In this document: positions 44,495-52,132 of the stretch, one piece after another
Position numbering within the stretch: position 1 is the stretch's first letter
How the letters are laid out: every line of letters starts with the position of its first letter
Assembly: GCF_041903755.1 (NCBI RefSeq)
Contig: NZ_JBBWVE010000029.1
Location: forward strand, 25,630 to 89,629
Source of the DNA: Thiocapsa roseilacustris
Lineage (GTDB): Bacteria > Pseudomonadota > Gammaproteobacteria > Chromatiales > Chromatiaceae
Direction: 5' to 3'
Length of the DNA stretch: 64,000 bases
Made by a program: the position numbers and the translations under genes
Notes under the pieces: generated by a model
What the model saw: only the letters and a program-made list of their open reading frames with translations
Told to the model about the DNA's origin: nothing
Databases searched by the model: none

Positions 44495-44579
44495 AAATTG
44501 CTGTTAAACCTGCTAAGTCGTTGTATCCTATAGGGAAAAACGCTGCATCTGCTGCTAAATCGGCTGCAAGCCTCTGCTA
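44495..44579 (+). repeat. 85-bp direct repeat, copy 2
   Basis: Second perfect copy, 96 bases downstream of the first; a short third remnant, CCTCTGCTAAAG, follows at 44581-44592. Confidence 0.95.
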
Positions 44580-44856
44580 TCCTCTGCTAAAGGCTGGTTG
44601 CCAAATTATCCAGTGACGCTAATTATTGTCGATCGGTTTCGTAGCCCAAGTAACCACTTGAAATCATACGCGGCACTCGGGTACAGATCTCGAAGTCAGC
44701 TTTGAGTTAACTTGGCTACGGTCGAGCTGGACGTTCTGATTTCAATGCTTCTAACGCTGAAGTAGCCTTGATCACATGAAATACCAGGCATTCGGTACTG
44801 GGGTTTAACGGCGGAAAATACCATACGCACCACAACCTGTACCTGGAATTTCGATC

Positions 44857-45243
44857 TTAGACCGGTGTCTCCTCAATCACGTTCTCTTGAGCTGGACTTT
44901 CGGATTCACTCGAAATCTGAAACTTCGGGTCGTTTATATCCGTAAGCCACTTTGGCTTACGTCCTTTACCAGACCAGGTCTTTAGCGATACTGGATTTCG
45001 GTATTTAGGGGGAAATTTGCTGGGCTTCTTTTTATCGGATTGATCTGTGGAATTATCAGCGGGTTTACCTGCTGGTTTCGACCGCTTCTTTAAATCTGGA
45101 AACAATTCCTCTGGAAGTAATTCGTAGTCTTTGATCAGAGCGAGAGTCTGTACAATAACGGGACCACGTTCACTTTTCCTAGCTTCATCAATCTGTTCGT
45201 CGATCTTAATCCGTTTTTCTAAAAGTTCGTGAAGCGTTGACAT
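44857..45243 (-). CDS. H-NS family nucleoid-associated protein
   Basis: A 128-residue protein with the H-NS organisation. The N-terminal oligomerisation helices (STLHELLEKRIKIDEQIDEA) are followed by a charged linker (about 55-85, Lys/Ser/Asp-rich). The C-terminal DNA-binding motif is KYRNPVSLKTWSGKGRKPKW, close to the consensus KYRxPxTGxTWSGRGRxPxWL. The second ATG (45243) fits the family start better than the one at 45255. Mobile elements often carry H-NS homologues that silence their AT-rich genes and reduce fitness cost, and it sits at the AT-rich section here. Confidence 0.85.
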   Translation of the reverse strand: MSTLHELLEKRIKIDEQIDEARKSERGPVIVQTLALIKDYELLPEELFPDLKKRSKPAGKPADNSTDQSDKKKPSKFPPKYRNPVSLKTWSGKGRKPKWLTDINDPKFQISSESESPAQENVIEETPV

Positions 45244-45753
45244 GGGCGTAAACATCCGAAAGTATGTGGGTAGTAATCGGGATCAAATCACAAGATTACC
45301 TTACGTGCAACACTTGTACTCGCCGTTCACAAAATTCTTTGGGGGCAAGTCGGCGAATGTATTTACGCGTGGCGCTAAGGTGATTTCAGAATCTACTAGC
45401 TGGTGCTGTTCGGGCATCGACATCGGTATCATGCGACGGATCAAGGGACACCTCTCGACAGTGCGGCTGAAGGCTTTTCCGATCTACAGATGCCCTACTG
45501 GACCAGACAGACCGGTAGGGGCTTTCCTTAGCACCGTGTCCGGCCTACTTCACTGTTTTTATCAAGAGGTTCTACAAACGGCGAATTTTCAGTTTCGGAA
45601 TTTTGTCTCGGCTGAAGACCGACCTTGTTCTTCGGTAGACGCGGTATATCTATATAGTGGGGGTAGCTTCAGAAAGTAGGTGCTTCCTCGGTCTTCCCTC
45701 AGTCGGTGCCTTTGGTTGATCGCGCTACGCTCCTTGATGTGCTGACCCGCCGT
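45244..45753. other. Intergenic stretch without a supported gene
   Basis: About 500 bases. A 145-codon plus frame spans most of it, but its codon use and the lack of a ribosome site or domain argue against a gene. The upstream region of the H-NS gene lies here. Confidence 0.4.
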
Positions 45754-45936
45754 TCAAGCCCTCGGTCGCAGCTTGTCGGCGGTCTCTGCCTTGGTGGCCT
45801 TCAGCATGGCGTTGGTCTCGTCCAGCTCCTCGGCCGTCGGCTCCTTGCCGGTCAGGTTGATGTACATCTGCCTCAGGGACTCCAGGTCCAGAACCTCCTT
45901 GCCTTCGATCAGACCCAGGTTTGGCTTCTTGCTCAT
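45754..45936 (-). CDS. Small helical protein (60 residues)
   Basis: Starts MSKKPNLGLIEGKEVLDLES behind a strong GGAGAT ribosome site eight bases upstream and ends KATKAETADKLRPRA. The segment RQMYINLTGKEPTAEELDET looks like a compact helical domain. No family recognised. It is GC-rich unlike the neighbouring element genes. Confidence 0.5.
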   Translation of the reverse strand: MSKKPNLGLIEGKEVLDLESLRQMYINLTGKEPTAEELDETNAMLKATKAETADKLRPRA

Positions 45937-46236
45937 GTAACCATCTCCGGTTTGGCACCATGCCTTAGAGTAAGCCGAGAGAGTGTAGCCCTGGATCCCC
46001 CCTTGGGCTCTGTCGCCGATGTTCGTGCTGCACAGTTGAGCTTGAACCCTTTGCCCTCCTTCCCCCATCATCTCTTGGGATGTCAGCAGAGGGCAGGGGA
46101 GTGGGGCGTATTTGATCTGCGACCGAAGGCCGACAGATTGTGACGCAGCCGACACTTTCCCTGAATTCATGTGCTATATTTCGCGCAAACATCACGAGGG
46201 AAAAGATCGTCATGGACTCAACGACGACAGACCAAG

Positions 46237-46269
46237 CCGAACCGCCTAGGCGAGGGGTTCGGTTTTTTT
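46237..46269 (+). terminator. Rho-independent terminator
   Basis: CCGAACC and GGTTCGG enclose the palindrome GCCTAGGC, followed by seven T. It lies 25 bases after an ATG (46212) of a short frame, so it could act as a leader attenuator, but more simply it insulates the cassette region downstream. Confidence 0.7.
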
Positions 46270-46578
46270 GTGTCTCGCTTTGTAGGGTGCGCCTATGGCT
46301 GTCAAGTATGTCCTTAGAGGGGTATCGGGACGGTGCCTTTGAGACGACTCAGTTACGGGACAGCATGCGATCTAGGACAGGAAAACATGCGCGGAATCTT
46401 GAAGTGCTTAAACGAGTCGGGCGGGCAGCGGCTATGCAGAATCTGCTCCGGCTGAGATAGGCGGAATCTGCCTATCTGACCTGACCGACACACTGTCTAA
46501 TCAACTGTTGGGCTTTGCACAGCAGCAGAAGCTACGAGACAACTTCAGTAGTTCCTCAACTTTTCTGGGCACCGACGG
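46270..46578. other. Left edge of cassette-like region
   Basis: About 300 bases without a convincing gene. It ends with CTGTTGGGC (about 46508), which fits the GTTRRRY core of an integron recombination site and may mark the start of the first cassette. No integron integrase gene is present upstream. Confidence 0.35.
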
Positions 46579-46881
46579 ATGCTTGATTTAGATACCCAAG
46601 AAGCGCTTGACAAAGCACTTACGACAGGCGCTGCAACGTACTCGATATCCGAGAATCGACGCGCACTCGTTTTAGCGGTTGAACAGGGAGACGCCTTTAT
46701 TCCCCTACTTGATCAGATCTTCGGGTCCGCTGACTTGGACTTTATTCAAAACAAGCATAGAAGTTCACAAACTGCGGTTCCGGTTCTAACAATTGCAAAA
46801 TACGCAGTAGGGCCGAAAATTGAACGAAAGGAAGTCGGCATTCATCAGACCTATGAATTCATGTACTCCGAACGAAAATGA
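46579..46881 (+). CDS. Hypothetical cassette-type protein (100 residues)
   Basis: A small protein, MLDLDTQEALDKALTTGAAT ... VLAVEQGDAFIPLLDQIFG, with no recognised family. There is no obvious promoter. The gene is in the same direction as the attC-like sites downstream, as expected for an integron gene cassette. Confidence 0.5.
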   Translation: MLDLDTQEALDKALTTGAATYSISENRRALVLAVEQGDAFIPLLDQIFGSADLDFIQNKHRSSQTAVPVLTIAKYAVGPKIERKEVGIHQTYEFMYSERK

Positions 46882-47026
46882 TACGCCAAGAAACGGGGCG
46901 CGCTTTGACATTTGCCAAAGATGAAGCTAAGACGTGATTCTCCGATGTGCTGGTTACTGACGAATCATAGTGCGCCGATTCGGGCGCCGCTAGCAGCAGT
47001 CCGCGATAACCAATCGGATTAAACAA

Positions 47027-47323
47027 ATGCTATACAGAGTGAGATTCGACAACGCTGTTGGCTGCATTCTTCAGGAAGCAGGATTAATGACGACGAGGGA
47101 GAAATTGGAGTTTTGGCCCGCAGGGGAAACCCCTATTGCTATTCAAATCGGCAAGATGCTTGGGTGGGCGCCTCGCGAATGCGCTCTTATCGCCCTGAAG
47201 AGCGTCTATTTCAAGAAGCAAGACGCCGGTGAAATATCAGAGTTTCTAGATATTCCTTTACCTGTGCAGAGCTTGGATAAGTTAATTCAGTATAATCGCT
47301 TACGAGACGAAGTCCGCCGTTAA
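47027..47323 (+). CDS. Hypothetical cassette-type protein (98 residues)
   Basis: Starts MLYRVRFDNAVGCILQEAG; the middle (IGKMLGWAPRECALIALKSV) looks helical. No family recognised. It is followed within 60 bases by an attC-like site. Confidence 0.5.
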   Translation: MLYRVRFDNAVGCILQEAGLMTTREKLEFWPAGETPIAIQIGKMLGWAPRECALIALKSVYFKKQDAGEISEFLDIPLPVQSLDKLIQYNRLRDEVRR

Positions 47324-47381
47324 GGGGGGAGCCGGGCTAAACCACGGTTTCGTCACAAGCCAAAGATAAAGATAAAGATAC

Positions 47382-47480
47382 GCCTAACGAGTGGGCCAAA
47401 GAGCGAGCGCGCGCCATCGGGGTCGGAGTTAACTGGCCGGTGTCGTGCATGCGCGCGCCGCCTTGTCCGAAACGTTAGCC
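47382..47480 (+). repeat. attC-like integron recombination site 1
   Basis: Begins GCCTAAC (consensus RYYYAAC) and ends GTTAGCC. The ~99-base interior is GC-rich with partial dyad symmetry (GAGCGCGCGCC and TGCGCGCGCCGCC arms). The end deviates at one position from GTTRRRY. Confidence 0.5.
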
Positions 47481-47613
47481 GCTGTCCTAATGTCGTCTTT
47501 GGGTCGTGAGCTGTCTTCAGCCCCACACAAGCAAATGCCCCGAGTCGAAACCTAGGCGTGTCCTTAAATCCGAATGGTCTCCTATCCATTCGAATGGCAG
47601 TTCAGGATCATCG

Positions 47614-48741
47614 ATGGACCATACTACAGACTACTATGCCACCCTCGGCGTGACCGCTTCCGCCGACGAGGTGGTAATCCGCGCTGCCTACAAGGCGCTT
47701 GCACAGAAGTATCACCCCGACAAGGTAAGTGGTCCGAGCGCAGACCAGAACGCGGTCATGTCCGCGATAAACGAGGCTTACAGCGTCCTCGGCGATCGGA
47801 CGAAAAGGGCTCAGTATGACCAGCTTCGGAGCGGAGCTTTTCAACAGCCCAAACATCCACCGCCGAAAAAGCCCCGACATCCGTCAACACCACGGCCTCA
47901 CCGTTGGACCGCCCCCTTGGATCACATCGACGGGTGGAGCACAGAAAGAGTGCAAGGGCTTCAAAAACGATTCGCGTCAGCACTTGGTAAGACCGTCATA
48001 TTTCAAGATCCACCATTCACCGTCAAAGCAGTTGGTGGTTTCCTCGGCTTTGGTTCAGGAGCAAAGATAATCCAGTGTCCTGAGATGGCAGTGATTCCAC
48101 CGGGTGGACTAATGGGCCATCTTGAGGTTCAACAATCTTTTGCACTTGGCCTCTACGCAGTCACCAATGAGGAATACGTAGCTTTTTGCCGCGCCACTGG
48201 CCACAAAGAGCCGGAAGATTCGCGTAGAGCGCACCACCCAGTAAGACATGTGAGTTGGTTCGACGCTTTCGATTATTGTGCATGGCTGTCTGTCGGAACT
48301 GGAGAAGAATACCGATTGCCGACCCAGAAGGAATGGGAATATGCTTGCCGAGCCGGTACAACAACGAAGTATATCTTTGGAGACACAATAACGCCGAAAC
48401 AAGCGAATTTCGGAGGTATGTATTATTTGCAGTCGAAAGGTATCTTCCCGAAAGATCCGAATCACAAGCCCAGATATCCAGTCGGTTCTTACAGCGGTAC
48501 AAACGCTGAAACCGCAGTGAAGAGGTACTTTCCTAATGCTTGGGGGTTGTTCCAGATGCACGGGAATGTGAGCGAGTGGGTTGCTGACGTATATCCTGGA
48601 AATAAGAGATTAACCTGCGGAGGTGGCTGGGGTGCTTACGAGGAGGATGTGGGTTCCGATAGCTTTCTTGAATTGGATGCCACAGAAGCCGGTCTCGACA
48701 TCGGCTTTCGAGTCGCTCGTTCACTGAAACAAGCAACATAG
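47614..48741 (+). CDS. J-domain fused to FGE-sulfatase (SUMF1) domain
   Basis: A 375-residue fusion. Residues 5-70 are a DnaJ J-domain with the essential HPD motif (KYHPDKV, 34-36). A Pro-rich linker follows. Residues about 150-372 are a formylglycine-generating-enzyme-like domain: FALGLYAVTNEEYVAFCR, WFDAFDYCAWLSV, EYRLPTQKEWEYACRAG, GLFQMHGNVSEWVAD and GLDIGFRVARS. The classical catalytic cysteines of FGE are not clearly placed, so the domain may be a binding rather than an oxidising module. The ATG at 47614 is preferred over an upstream in-frame ATG within the cassette leader. It lies between two attC-like sites. Confidence 0.75.
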   Translation: MDHTTDYYATLGVTASADEVVIRAAYKALAQKYHPDKVSGPSADQNAVMSAINEAYSVLGDRTKRAQYDQLRSGAFQQPKHPPPKKPRHPSTPRPHRWTAPLDHIDGWSTERVQGLQKRFASALGKTVIFQDPPFTVKAVGGFLGFGSGAKIIQCPEMAVIPPGGLMGHLEVQQSFALGLYAVTNEEYVAFCRATGHKEPEDSRRAHHPVRHVSWFDAFDYCAWLSVGTGEEYRLPTQKEWEYACRAGTTTKYIFGDTITPKQANFGGMYYLQSKGIFPKDPNHKPRYPVGSYSGTNAETAVKRYFPNAWGLFQMHGNVSEWVADVYPGNKRLTCGGGWGAYEEDVGSDSFLELDATEAGLDIGFRVARSLKQAT

Positions 48742-48776
48742 GGAATTCTGGGGACACTAAGGAATTCTGGGGACAC
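48742..48776 (+). repeat. Tandem GGAATTCTGGGGACAC repeat
   Basis: Two identical 16-base copies (48742-48757, 48761-48776) separated by TAA. The motif, followed by AATACTGAATTAT, resembles terminal sequences of elements linked to REP-associated (IS200-like) transposases, but no transposase is present. Confidence 0.55.
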
Positions 48777-48870
48777 AATACTGAATTATAAGCGAACCGC
48801 CACATTCTTCGAGCAGGAAACCGGGACAGACCACGCTATTCTCGAGCAGCGTCAAACTTAATGAAAAATT

Positions 48871-48964
48871 GTCTAACAAGCGGTTAGAGCGAGGACCCCG
48901 CAGACTGCGCGGTAGTCGTTCTGCAGGGCCGCGCCAGCGGGGCCGCTTAACCTTTGCGTTAGCA
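48871..48964 (+). repeat. attC-like integron recombination site 2
   Basis: Starts GTCTAAC (fits RYYYAAC) and ends GCGTTAGCA. The arms AAGCGGTTAGAGCG...CCCCGC and GCGGGGCCGCTTAACCTT are complementary, giving the imperfect cruciform typical of ~95-base attC sites. The site lies between the J-domain gene and the next cassette. Confidence 0.65.
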
Positions 48965-49042
48965 AGAGTGGGTTCAGGTGATATGTAACGACCGCCAATA
49001 GTTCTACGCCCTCTGAATTGCTATCAACTGTAAGGGGTCAAC

Positions 49043-49279
49043 GTGAATGCATTAAGCGCCCTAGCTTTGTTTATCGTTGCCGGTCCGGTTTTGGTTGCCT
49101 ATATGGTGTATCCATACTATAGAAGGTCTGAAATATTTGGATTTGTAGTCCTGTCAGTTGTTGGCATGGGGATTGTGGGAGTAATTGGACAAGGATGGTT
49201 ATTTTTTCTATTCATTGCATGGCAATGGTGGTTTGCTTTACGCCCTATCTTTGAGAAGCTCAAAAGCAACCGCAAATAA
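49043..49279 (+). CDS. Small membrane protein (78 residues)
   Basis: Hydrophobic throughout: LSALALFIVAGPVLVAYMV, FGFVVLSVVGMGIVGVIG and WLFFLFIAWQWWFAL indicate two or three transmembrane helices, with a basic C-terminal end. No family recognised. The start follows AAGGGGTCAACGTG. It is probably an integron cassette gene. Confidence 0.5.
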   Translation: MNALSALALFIVAGPVLVAYMVYPYYRRSEIFGFVVLSVVGMGIVGVIGQGWLFFLFIAWQWWFALRPIFEKLKSNRK

Positions 49280-49404
49280 AAGAGAAATCAAGAAACTAGG
49301 GGAAGTCCGCTATTTTCTTATTTGCCAAGCAAATCTGAGGCAACTGCTAAAAAACGCGGCATGTCCTCATGTTGTTTATATAATAAGGATACGAAACAGA
49401 TATT

Positions 49405-49821
49405 ATGGCTGTATTCATCACGATCGTAAGCGGGGTCTTTGTATTTGTCATAGGACAAACTGTGCTCAAGCTCTTGGTGGAGCCATGGCAAAAACAACGG
49501 GAATGCATCGCGAAGATTGCGCATCTACTACTGTATTATGAAAATGTATATCTGAATCCCGGCGTTGGAACAGAAGAGAAGAACCGGGAAGCATCACAAG
49601 AAGCTAGAAGAACAGCATCAGAACTAGTAGAGAGCCACTATCGAATACCTATGTATCCGAGGCTATCTCGATCTGGGTTGTTTCCCAACGTAAGAACAAT
49701 GCGCGAAGTAACAAAGCTCCTAATTGGGCTGTCTAACTCTACTCATTCAGGTGAACCAGATCGTAATTCTGAAAGGATAGAAAGAATACGGAGTCTACTC
49801 GGTTTTGAAAAAGAAAATTGA
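49405..49821 (+). CDS. Membrane-anchored hypothetical protein (138 residues)
   Basis: One N-terminal transmembrane helix (FITIVSGVFVFVIGQTVL) is followed by a helical soluble part beginning EPWQKQRECIAKIAHLLLYY. The architecture is seen in many small proteins of unknown function carried by cassettes. It ends directly before attC-like site 3. Confidence 0.5.
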   Translation: MAVFITIVSGVFVFVIGQTVLKLLVEPWQKQRECIAKIAHLLLYYENVYLNPGVGTEEKNREASQEARRTASELVESHYRIPMYPRLSRSGLFPNVRTMREVTKLLIGLSNSTHSGEPDRNSERIERIRSLLGFEKEN

Positions 49822-49822
49822 T

Positions 49823-49929
49823 AGCTAACATGCGCATCAAGCCGACCGCATACTGCGCCGTTCGGCTCCTGAGTTGGATTGAAGTTTTGTGGACGGCGCA
49901 GTATGCGTCGGCTTATGCTTACGTTATGC
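49823..49929 (+). repeat. attC-like integron recombination site 3
   Basis: AAGCCGACCGCATACTGCGC...CGT pairs with ACGGCGCAGTATGCGTCGGC...TT with one mismatch over about 23 bp. The outer ends are GCTAACATGCGC and GCTTACGTTATGC. The size, the asymmetric centre and the TAAC...GTTA ends are those of an attC site. Confidence 0.7.
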
Positions 49930-49942
49930 GCCAAATGAATAA

Positions 49943-50500
49943 ATGAGTCAGAAGGTTAAACTCTTAAACGGCAGTGCCTATTTTGAGCGTGGCGAACTCG
50001 TGGAACTCGGACGCCGGCTCTCTGACGCGCAGTTGGAGCAGATTGGGCTTCGCGAAGCGGTAATCGGCGCGGAGCAGGAACATTATTGGAGACTGCTCGC
50101 TGCCTCAGACCTTCTGCGTGGCGGCAACGATCATCTCTGGGGGCTTCTACAAAGCGAACTACAAGCGGCAAGAGGGTGGGCTCTGTCACCGGACAGAAAG
50201 TCGCCGAAGCTGTCAGGTAACCATCCCGCCTATGGCGAAAAGAGGTGCTTACCGCCCGCGGGCACTTTGATCGAGCGTTGGATCTTTTACAAGTCCCCCT
50301 ACCCGGAGAAACTGCAGGCCAATGGACTCTACAAAAGGGTAAGTCGAGAGAAGTTCCGTTTTGTCGTCATCAAACCTCCATTCCAATTGATCTTACTTGG
50401 CGACAAAGAGAATCTGCTTTACCTCAGTCCTTCCGCAGCAGCCGTTGCCGCGACAGGCGGCTCCGTTAACGGCTGGGACTTTTTTGACATCTTCGAGTAA
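49943..50500 (+). CDS. Hypothetical cassette protein (185 residues)
   Basis: Begins MSQKVKLLNGSAYFERGELV immediately after attC-like site 3. Identifiable parts are a helical N-terminal half (LGRRLSDAQLEQIGLREAV) and a beta-rich second half (FVVIKPPFQLILLGDKENLL). No family recognised; fused or paired functions cannot be inferred. Confidence 0.5.
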   Translation: MSQKVKLLNGSAYFERGELVELGRRLSDAQLEQIGLREAVIGAEQEHYWRLLAASDLLRGGNDHLWGLLQSELQAARGWALSPDRKSPKLSGNHPAYGEKRCLPPAGTLIERWIFYKSPYPEKLQANGLYKRVSREKFRFVVIKPPFQLILLGDKENLLYLSPSAAAVAATGGSVNGWDFFDIFE

Positions 50501-50543
50501 GGATAGCTGACGGCTCTTTTAATGCGCATCAGAGGCTTTTGAT

Positions 50544-50948
50544 ATGGCTCTCCTCGTAAGAAGCATGTATAAACTCATTTTACGTGTGGGCGTTCGACAG
50601 CAAATTGATCCGTACGCATGGAAGTATTTACTTGAAGATTGTATAGGACGGACGAATTGGGACGGAGAGATATTCTTGTTTAGCGCGATGAATCCGATGG
50701 ACATGTCCATGATTTCCAAGGATCTAATGAACTTTGGGTTTAGGTGGACCGAGAACTTACAGGACGCGGATTTTGCTTGGTTCGACTTCACGGTGCCAAA
50801 GCTGGATTGGTTGGAGGAAGTTTCAGCAACGCCGCTTAAGAAGAAACTACAGCCCGTAGAACTCTGGCAGATGAAAGGTTCAAACGTAGATTGGTTTGCT
50901 ACCTTTGATGGCAAAATCCGAACGCGCGGCGAAGATTACTCGTGGTGA
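50544..50948 (+). CDS. Hypothetical cassette protein (134 residues)
   Basis: A small protein with a mixed alpha/beta pattern: YKLILRVGVRQQIDPYAWKY, WDGEIFLFSAMNPMDMS and GSNVDWFATFDGKIRTRG. No family recognised. A GTTAGAC element (GTTRRRY) follows the stop at about 50958, possibly the half-site that closed the last cassette. Confidence 0.5.
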   Translation: MALLVRSMYKLILRVGVRQQIDPYAWKYLLEDCIGRTNWDGEIFLFSAMNPMDMSMISKDLMNFGFRWTENLQDADFAWFDFTVPKLDWLEEVSATPLKKKLQPVELWQMKGSNVDWFATFDGKIRTRGEDYSW

Positions 50949-51046
50949 GAAGTGCGCGTTAGACGGTTCCCCGGCAATCTGTAACGATGATCGCCGAGGG
51001 AACCGGATCACAGTGACGGGGCGTTGTCCCGCTTATTGAGAGCTGA

Positions 51047-51256
51047 TCAATCCACGGAAACCGAATGTCCGTTTGTCACCCAGGCTTCGATATCGGAGTT
51101 TAGCCAGGCGGATATACGGCCGATTTTCTTGGGAGCGGGAAATTGATGCAGTTTGATCAGCGCGTAAATTTTCGTTTTTCCGAGACCTGTGATTTCGAGG
51201 ACTTGCGGCAAACGTAACAGACGATGGCTTGTCGGAGAGTGTGTATGAGTTGTCAT
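51047..51256 (-). CDS. AlpA-family excisionase/regulator
   Basis: A 69-residue winged helix-turn-helix protein: LLRLPQVLEITGLGKTKIYA followed by FPAPKKIGRISAWLNSDIEAW. This is the AlpA/MerR-like pattern common beside P4-type integrases, where such proteins activate integrase expression or act as excisionase. The gene is about 880 bases from the integrase gene, which is on the same strand. Confidence 0.85.
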   Translation of the reverse strand: MTTHTHSPTSHRLLRLPQVLEITGLGKTKIYALIKLHQFPAPKKIGRISAWLNSDIEAWVTNGHSVSVD

Positions 51257-51732
51257 GTGTATTCTTGCTTAAAGAATACGCCTGGAACGATTCGAGAGTA
51301 GTGATGTAGTAAGAGTGCGTAAATTCGACGTATCAAGTGTAGGCGTAATTGCAGGGTCAATCGATCATCAGCGTTTTATGTGAAAATATGCCGCCCTGAC
51401 GGAGTGAAGAGCGACCGGCTCGGACCCTCCGAGCTTGGCGTTCAGAATAGGCCAGGCGAACGCAGAAGGCAACCGTCGAGCGTTCGCGATTCTCGAAGCA
51501 GTGTGGTCAAGCGGGGTAGGGGCCTTCTCGGGGACGGCATCTAAGCGCTATAGGGCTGGCTTCACGCGTGATCGCTCGGTGCGACAAGAGAAGCAGTACC
51601 GCTGCCACGGTCATTGGCGAGTATTGACAGGCTGCGGTATTCGCGTGATGATCGTCTGGCTGCAATAGAAACATAGCGGCGAAGAGTCACGACGACGAGC
51701 TTTACTCATTTTTACTCAAAGAAAATCATGTC
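51257..51732. other. Intergenic stretch upstream of AlpA
   Basis: About 475 bases; no convincing gene. It contains a perfect hairpin, GCTCGGA-CCC-TCCGAGC, at 51418-51434. Promoters for the divergent alpA and downstream genes are probably here. Confidence 0.4.
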
Positions 51733-52026
51733 ATGTTTCATCATTCTACGGTTTCGACGCATAGGCTATCAAAACTTCCGGTACCCGAGCCCGGTGTGAC
51801 GACGGTTTATTACTTTCAATATTTCAGCGGTAAAAGAGTTGTTCTGCGTGATGGCAGTGGTCGGTTGTTTTATACCGACGCCGAGTTCCTCTACAACATG
51901 ATGCTGCACTATCGTGCCCACCGTGACATGCCCGTTGTGATCGGCAACGACTCACATTTGGAACTGGAATCCGACGATGGGTTGGATGATGACGGAATGT
52001 TTTCATATATCGTCACGGACGATTAG
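51733..52026 (+). CDS. Hypothetical element protein (97 residues)
   Basis: A beta-rich small protein (TTVYYFQYFSGKRVVLRDGS then GRLFYTDAEFLYNMML) with an acidic C-terminus (LESDDGLDDDG). No family recognised. It ends at a bidirectional-looking terminator shared with the convergent integrase gene. Confidence 0.5.
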   Translation: MFHHSTVSTHRLSKLPVPEPGVTTVYYFQYFSGKRVVLRDGSGRLFYTDAEFLYNMMLHYRAHRDMPVVIGNDSHLELESDDGLDDDGMFSYIVTDD

Positions 52027-52069
52027 CCGAACACTGACAACAAACCTCGTTGGTTGGACGTGCATTCTT

Positions 52070-52095
52070 GACCCCTTCCCAAGAAGGGGTCTTTT
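52070..52095. terminator. Rho-independent terminator between convergent genes
   Basis: GACCCCTTC and GAAGGGGTC form a perfect 9-bp stem with a CCAA loop, followed by TTTT. Confidence 0.8.
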
Positions 52096-52132
52096 ACGTG
52101 ACGGTCACCTTCGCGCTTTTTCCCAATGGATA

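Larger units (their letters stand above)
44165..44592. other. Iteron-rich candidate replication origin
   Basis: TTAGCAG occurs at 44171, 44182, 44193 (exactly 11 bases apart) and 44234, with variant TTAACAG at 44243. The complement CTGCTAA occurs at 44414, 44456, 44478, 44510, 44552 and 44584, with CTGTTAA at 44405 and 44501. The 16-mer TTAGCAGGTTTAACAG at 44234 is exactly inverted at 44405 and 44501. An AT-rich segment (44255-44285) lies between the arms. The arrangement and its place downstream of the helicase gene fit an origin with binding sites for that protein. Function is inference. Confidence 0.6.

Noticed and set aside
44399..44579. CRISPR-like repeat pair
   Set aside because: Only two long (85-bp) copies with an 11-base spacer and no cas genes; iteron-type organisation explains it better.
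45242..45679. Plus-strand gene upstream of the H-NS gene
   Set aside because: No ribosome site, no domain and poor codon pattern; it overlaps the H-NS promoter region.
46882..47026. attC site between the first two cassette-like genes
   Set aside because: No RYYYAAC/GTTRRRY pair or convincing dyad was found; the two genes may share one cassette.
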